From RGIG5952 sp045627605 (GTDB taxonomy: Bacteria; Verrucomicrobiota; Kiritimatiellia; RFP12; JAAYLN01): DNA of 7,653 nucleotides. The stretch spans positions 1-7,653 of the forward strand of contig JAZQOA010000007.1 of assembly GCA_045627605.1 (NCBI GenBank), read 5' to 3'. Positions 5,878 to 7,653 of the stretch are shown here, piece by piece; the first letter of the stretch is position 1; each line of letters starts with the position of its first letter. A model generated the notes under the pieces. The model searched no databases. It was not told the origin of the DNA and worked only from the letters and a program-made list of their open reading frames with translations. Position numbers and translations under genes: made by a program.

Positions 5878-6657
5878 TCACACCTCGTGCATCGTACTTT
5901 CAAAAAAGGCGCAGATTTCATCGCCGGTCGGGAAACACTCGAAGAACCAGGAATGGCCCCCGCCCTCGACGCGGTACAGCCGCGTCTCACACCGGCCTCG
6001 CCAGGTAAACTGCGTTACGCAATCGCCATGCCTCCGGACGTCCACATCCGAAACCGCGCCGCCGTTCGCCGCCACAATGCGGCCGACCGCGTCTTCAACG
6101 GGAAGGTACGCGCCCCAGTATCCGTTGGCATTGGCGAGATCGCCGTTCCAAAGCGAGGTTTTGTCCTCCGTTCCGTGAAGCTCCATGAACGGAACACCGC
6201 CGAGCGGTGCGCCGCCGTCGACGAGACATGTCAGCGTCAATCCCGACACCGACGCGATGGCGTCGAATGTCCTGGGCGAGCGGTAGGCCATCTGGTAGCA
6301 CATCTCGCCGCCGTTGCTCATGCCCGCGAGAAAAACAGGACGGACGGAGTAATCGGCCTTCAACCTTGCTGCCAGCGCATCCAAAAACGCCACATCATCG
6401 ACCATCATCGACGCCTGGCAAGGATAGCCGACATTCCAGCTGTTCTTCCCGTTGGCATCGGGCAGGCCCTGCGGCACACAGGCGACGAACCCATGCGCGA
6501 CGACCGCGTCCGTGATCTTCACATTGAGGTTTTTCGCAAAGCCACTGTACCCGGTCAAGATAATGACCGCGCCCTTCGGCGTCCCGACCGGCAAATGGGT
6601 CAGCCACAACCGCCCGTCAAGCGGAGTTGTTTTTTCCACTTTATCAAAACCACTCAT
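5878..6657 (-). CDS. Alpha/beta-hydrolase esterase of the PHB-depolymerase/CE1 type (LpqC-like)
   Basis: This 259-residue hydrolase has the layout of the LpqC/polyhydroxybutyrate-depolymerase and feruloyl/acetyl-xylan esterase group. The nucleophile S114 lies in GMSNGG (112-117), the acid is D165 in ELHGTED, and the base is H235 in GGGHSW. An early VIILTGYSG strand-loop probably forms the oxyanion region. Most family members are secreted, but this one starts MSGFDKVEK with no hydrophobic signal, so it is probably cytoplasmic. The start is supported by AGGA 7 nt upstream (6665-6668, - strand). The stop lies 2 nt before the ATG of the GDPD-GH28 gene. The pairing suggests removal of acyl, acetyl or aryl esters from a sugar polymer fragment that the partner then cleaves. 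The exact ester cannot be told from sequence. It is the first gene of this pair, and no convincing promoter is visible in the 90 nt upstream. Confidence 0.87.
   Translation of the reverse strand: MSGFDKVEKTTPLDGRLWLTHLPVGTPKGAVIILTGYSGFAKNLNVKITDAVVAHGFVACVPQGLPDANGKNSWNVGYPCQASMMVDDVAFLDALAARLKADYSVRPVFLAGMSNGGEMCYQMAYRSPRTFDAIASVSGLTLTCLVDGGAPLGGVPFMELHGTEDKTSLWNGDLANANGYWGAYLPVEDAVGRIVAANGGAVSDVDVRRHGDCVTQFTWRGRCETRLYRVEGGGHSWFFECFPTGDEICAFFESTMHEV
5881..5886 (-). promoter_or_regulatory. Shine-Dalgarno site deciding the start of the GDPD-GH28 gene
   Basis: On the - strand GAGGTG lies 5 nt upstream of the ATG at 5875. It overlaps the final codons of the esterase gene, so the two genes are probably translated in succession. 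The alternative GTG start at 5881 begins inside the distal end of this region and lacks its own site. Confidence 0.6.
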
Positions 6658-6748
6658 CGACCCGTCCTATGCACATGGTCGTCATTGCTGTCTGGATTTC
6701 GAAGTCAGCCATTGGGATGGTGGCCGTCGAACTCAGAGCCTCAATCAT
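6644..6748 (-). CDS. Possible 34-residue small ORF between the nuclease-like ATPase and the esterase
   Basis: An ATG shares its A with the ATPase stop (TGATG) and opens a 34-codon frame that runs 14 nt into the esterase gene. The product starts MIEALSSTATIPMADFEIQ and resembles nothing I know. There is no Shine-Dalgarno site, so expression would depend on coupling to the upstream gene. It may equally be chance; the opposite strand is also open here. Confidence 0.15.
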   Translation of the reverse strand: MIEALSSTATIPMADFEIQTAMTTMCIGRVDEWF

Positions 6749-7653
6749 CAGCAGAAGAAGACGTGGATCGTCCTGCCGTCGCGGACGACGTCCTCGTGGC
6801 GGAGCTTCTCGTCCCAGTCCCCGAGCTTCGGGTCGAAGACGACGAGCCAGCCCTCCGACTGGCCGAGGTGGCCGATGTAGCGCAGGACCTGCGCGTAGGC
6901 CTTTTCCGGCGACTTGAGGTACCTGTAGAGGAGCTTCACCTCCACCGGGTACTTGCCGCCGCGGAAAAGGACGCCGAGGTCGAGGGCGCCCTTGCCGAGC
7001 GCCATCTCGCGGATAATCTGCCCCCCGCCGTTGATTACGCGCTGGAGGAACGCCTGGAGGACGAGGTGCGGGTACGCCTCCTTGTAGCCGAAAGGCCCCG
7101 AACTCATCTCGGCGTTCTCGCGCCAGAACTCCTGGAAGGCCAGCAGAAGCCCCTGCATGTCGAGCCCGTCGTCCTTCACCCAGGGCGTCTCCGGGACGAC
7201 CCGCTTCATCCGCTCCTGCGTGTTGTACGAGAGGTAGCGCCCGATGATTTCCGCGTACATCGGGTTCGCCGGCACAAGGGCGCCGTTCTCGCTCTTCAGG
7301 ATGCCCATGTCCAGCACGAGCTTGACATCGTCGTTCAGGTCGTCCGCCGCGATTTCCTCGCCGAGCATCACCGGCTCCACGATGCCTCGGACGCGCGGTT
7401 CCTTCATCCGCTCCATGAGCGAGTCGAGGTGCGTGCCGCGCTCGCGGATGATCTTCTCCTTCGCCTCGCGCATGTCCGCCGCCGTGATTGTCTCGCCATA
7501 GCGCTCGCCGTCGATCTTCTCCACGCACCAGCGGGCGAGCGCGTTCACGAGAAGCGGCTGGCCGCCCGAGAACTCGACGGCGAGGCGCACGGCCTCGGGC
7601 TCGAAGACCTGCCCCGTCGCGGCGGTGTGCTGGGCGTACAGCTCGGCCACCTC
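6748..7653 (-). CDS. ATPase with C-terminal PD-(D/E)XK nuclease-like domain (5' end outside window)
   Basis: The visible 301 residues are the C-terminal part of a predicted AAA/STAND-type ATPase fused to a nuclease-like domain. The gene continues beyond the right edge, where the Walker motifs should lie. Fragment residues about 1-45 (FSGGQPLLVNALARW) resemble the lid following the ATPase core, and a helical, winged-helix-like middle follows (to about 145). The last 150 residues contain INGGG, then D225 in GALDLG and E238-V-K240 in PVEVKLL, the D-x12-ExK signature. A downstream Gln in KAYAQVLRYIGH and a GWLVVFD strand also fit this nuclease family. Such proteins are common, often multi-copy, in anaerobic bacteria, and their function is poorly known; DNA or RNA cleavage in defence or in selfish elements is suspected. 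Third codon positions are almost all G or C, and the stretch checked (6841-6900) is about 72% GC. There is no visible start; the GTG at 7650 is internal. Confidence 0.82.
   Translation of the reverse strand, partial: EVAELYAQHTAATGQVFEPEAVRLAVEFSGGQPLLVNALARWCVEKIDGERYGETITAADMREAKEKIIRERGTHLDSLMERMKEPRVRGIVEPVMLGEEIAADDLNDDVKLVLDMGILKSENGALVPANPMYAEIIGRYLSYNTQERMKRVVPETPWVKDDGLDMQGLLLAFQEFWRENAEMSSGPFGYKEAYPHLVLQAFLQRVINGGGQIIREMALGKGALDLGVLFRGGKYPVEVKLLYRYLKSPEKAYAQVLRYIGHLGQSEGWLVVFDPKLGDWDEKLRHEDVVRDGRTIHVFFC

Noticed and set aside
5876..5881. GTG start of the GDPD-GH28 gene overlapping the esterase stop (GTGA)
   Set aside because: This GTG overlaps the GAGGTG ribosome site of the ATG six bases downstream. 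The difference is only two residues, so it is not fully excluded.
6644..7528. 294-codon - strand frame overlapping the nuclease-like ATPase gene
   Set aside because: The product is an Arg/Gly/Ala-rich low-complexity string typical of a shifted frame in GC-rich DNA. The overlapping frame carries the D-x12-ExK signature.
7648..7650. GTG as the start of the nuclease-like ATPase gene
   Set aside because: The frame stays open to the window edge, and the visible part begins at the ATPase lid, so the Walker-containing N-terminus must lie upstream, outside the window.

Overview
The window is about 60% GC and comes from a Gram-negative-type bacterium. Short intergenic spacers, uneven use of Shine-Dalgarno sequences, an ExeA-like ATPase and a sugar-degradation gene pair would suit the PVC group (Lentisphaerota, Kiritimatiellota or Verrucomicrobiota). 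That placement is a guess from gene content, because no marker gene is present. I see no tRNA, rRNA, CRISPR array, insertion sequence or origin.

Positions 1-3790 (+ strand) hold what looks like a complete five-gene operon. A good sigma70-type promoter (27-55) and a Shine-Dalgarno site (81-86) precede a receiver-PAS protein with no output domain. It overlaps by 4 nt an Hpt-like phosphotransfer protein, whose stop codon shares one base with the start of a KaiC/RecA-like ATPase that has a long Pro/Ala-rich tail. After 44 nt comes an ExeA/MshM-like AAA ATPase, then after 9 nt a small single-pass membrane protein with a Pro/Ala-rich, probably cytoplasmic, tail. A strong hairpin with A and T tracts on its two sides (3757-3789) ends the operon. 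The natural reading is a phosphorelay controlling two ATPases at a membrane site. The target is unknown, and I do not recognise this five-gene set as a described system.

Positions 3800-6657 (- strand) converge on the same terminator and encode two tightly coupled enzymes. The upstream one is an alpha/beta-hydrolase esterase of the PHB-depolymerase/CE1 type (LpqC-like). The downstream one is an unusual fusion of a glycerophosphodiester phosphodiesterase (GDPD) domain and a GH28-like (polygalacturonase-type) beta-helix domain. Neither has a visible signal peptide. They may process imported, ester- or phosphate-decorated oligosaccharides in the cytoplasm.

Positions 6748-7653 (- strand) hold the 3' part of an ATPase carrying a C-terminal PD-(D/E)XK nuclease-like domain. 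Its N-terminal Walker motifs lie outside the window. It looks more GC-rich than its neighbours and is separated from the esterase by about 90 nt without a clear terminator or promoter.
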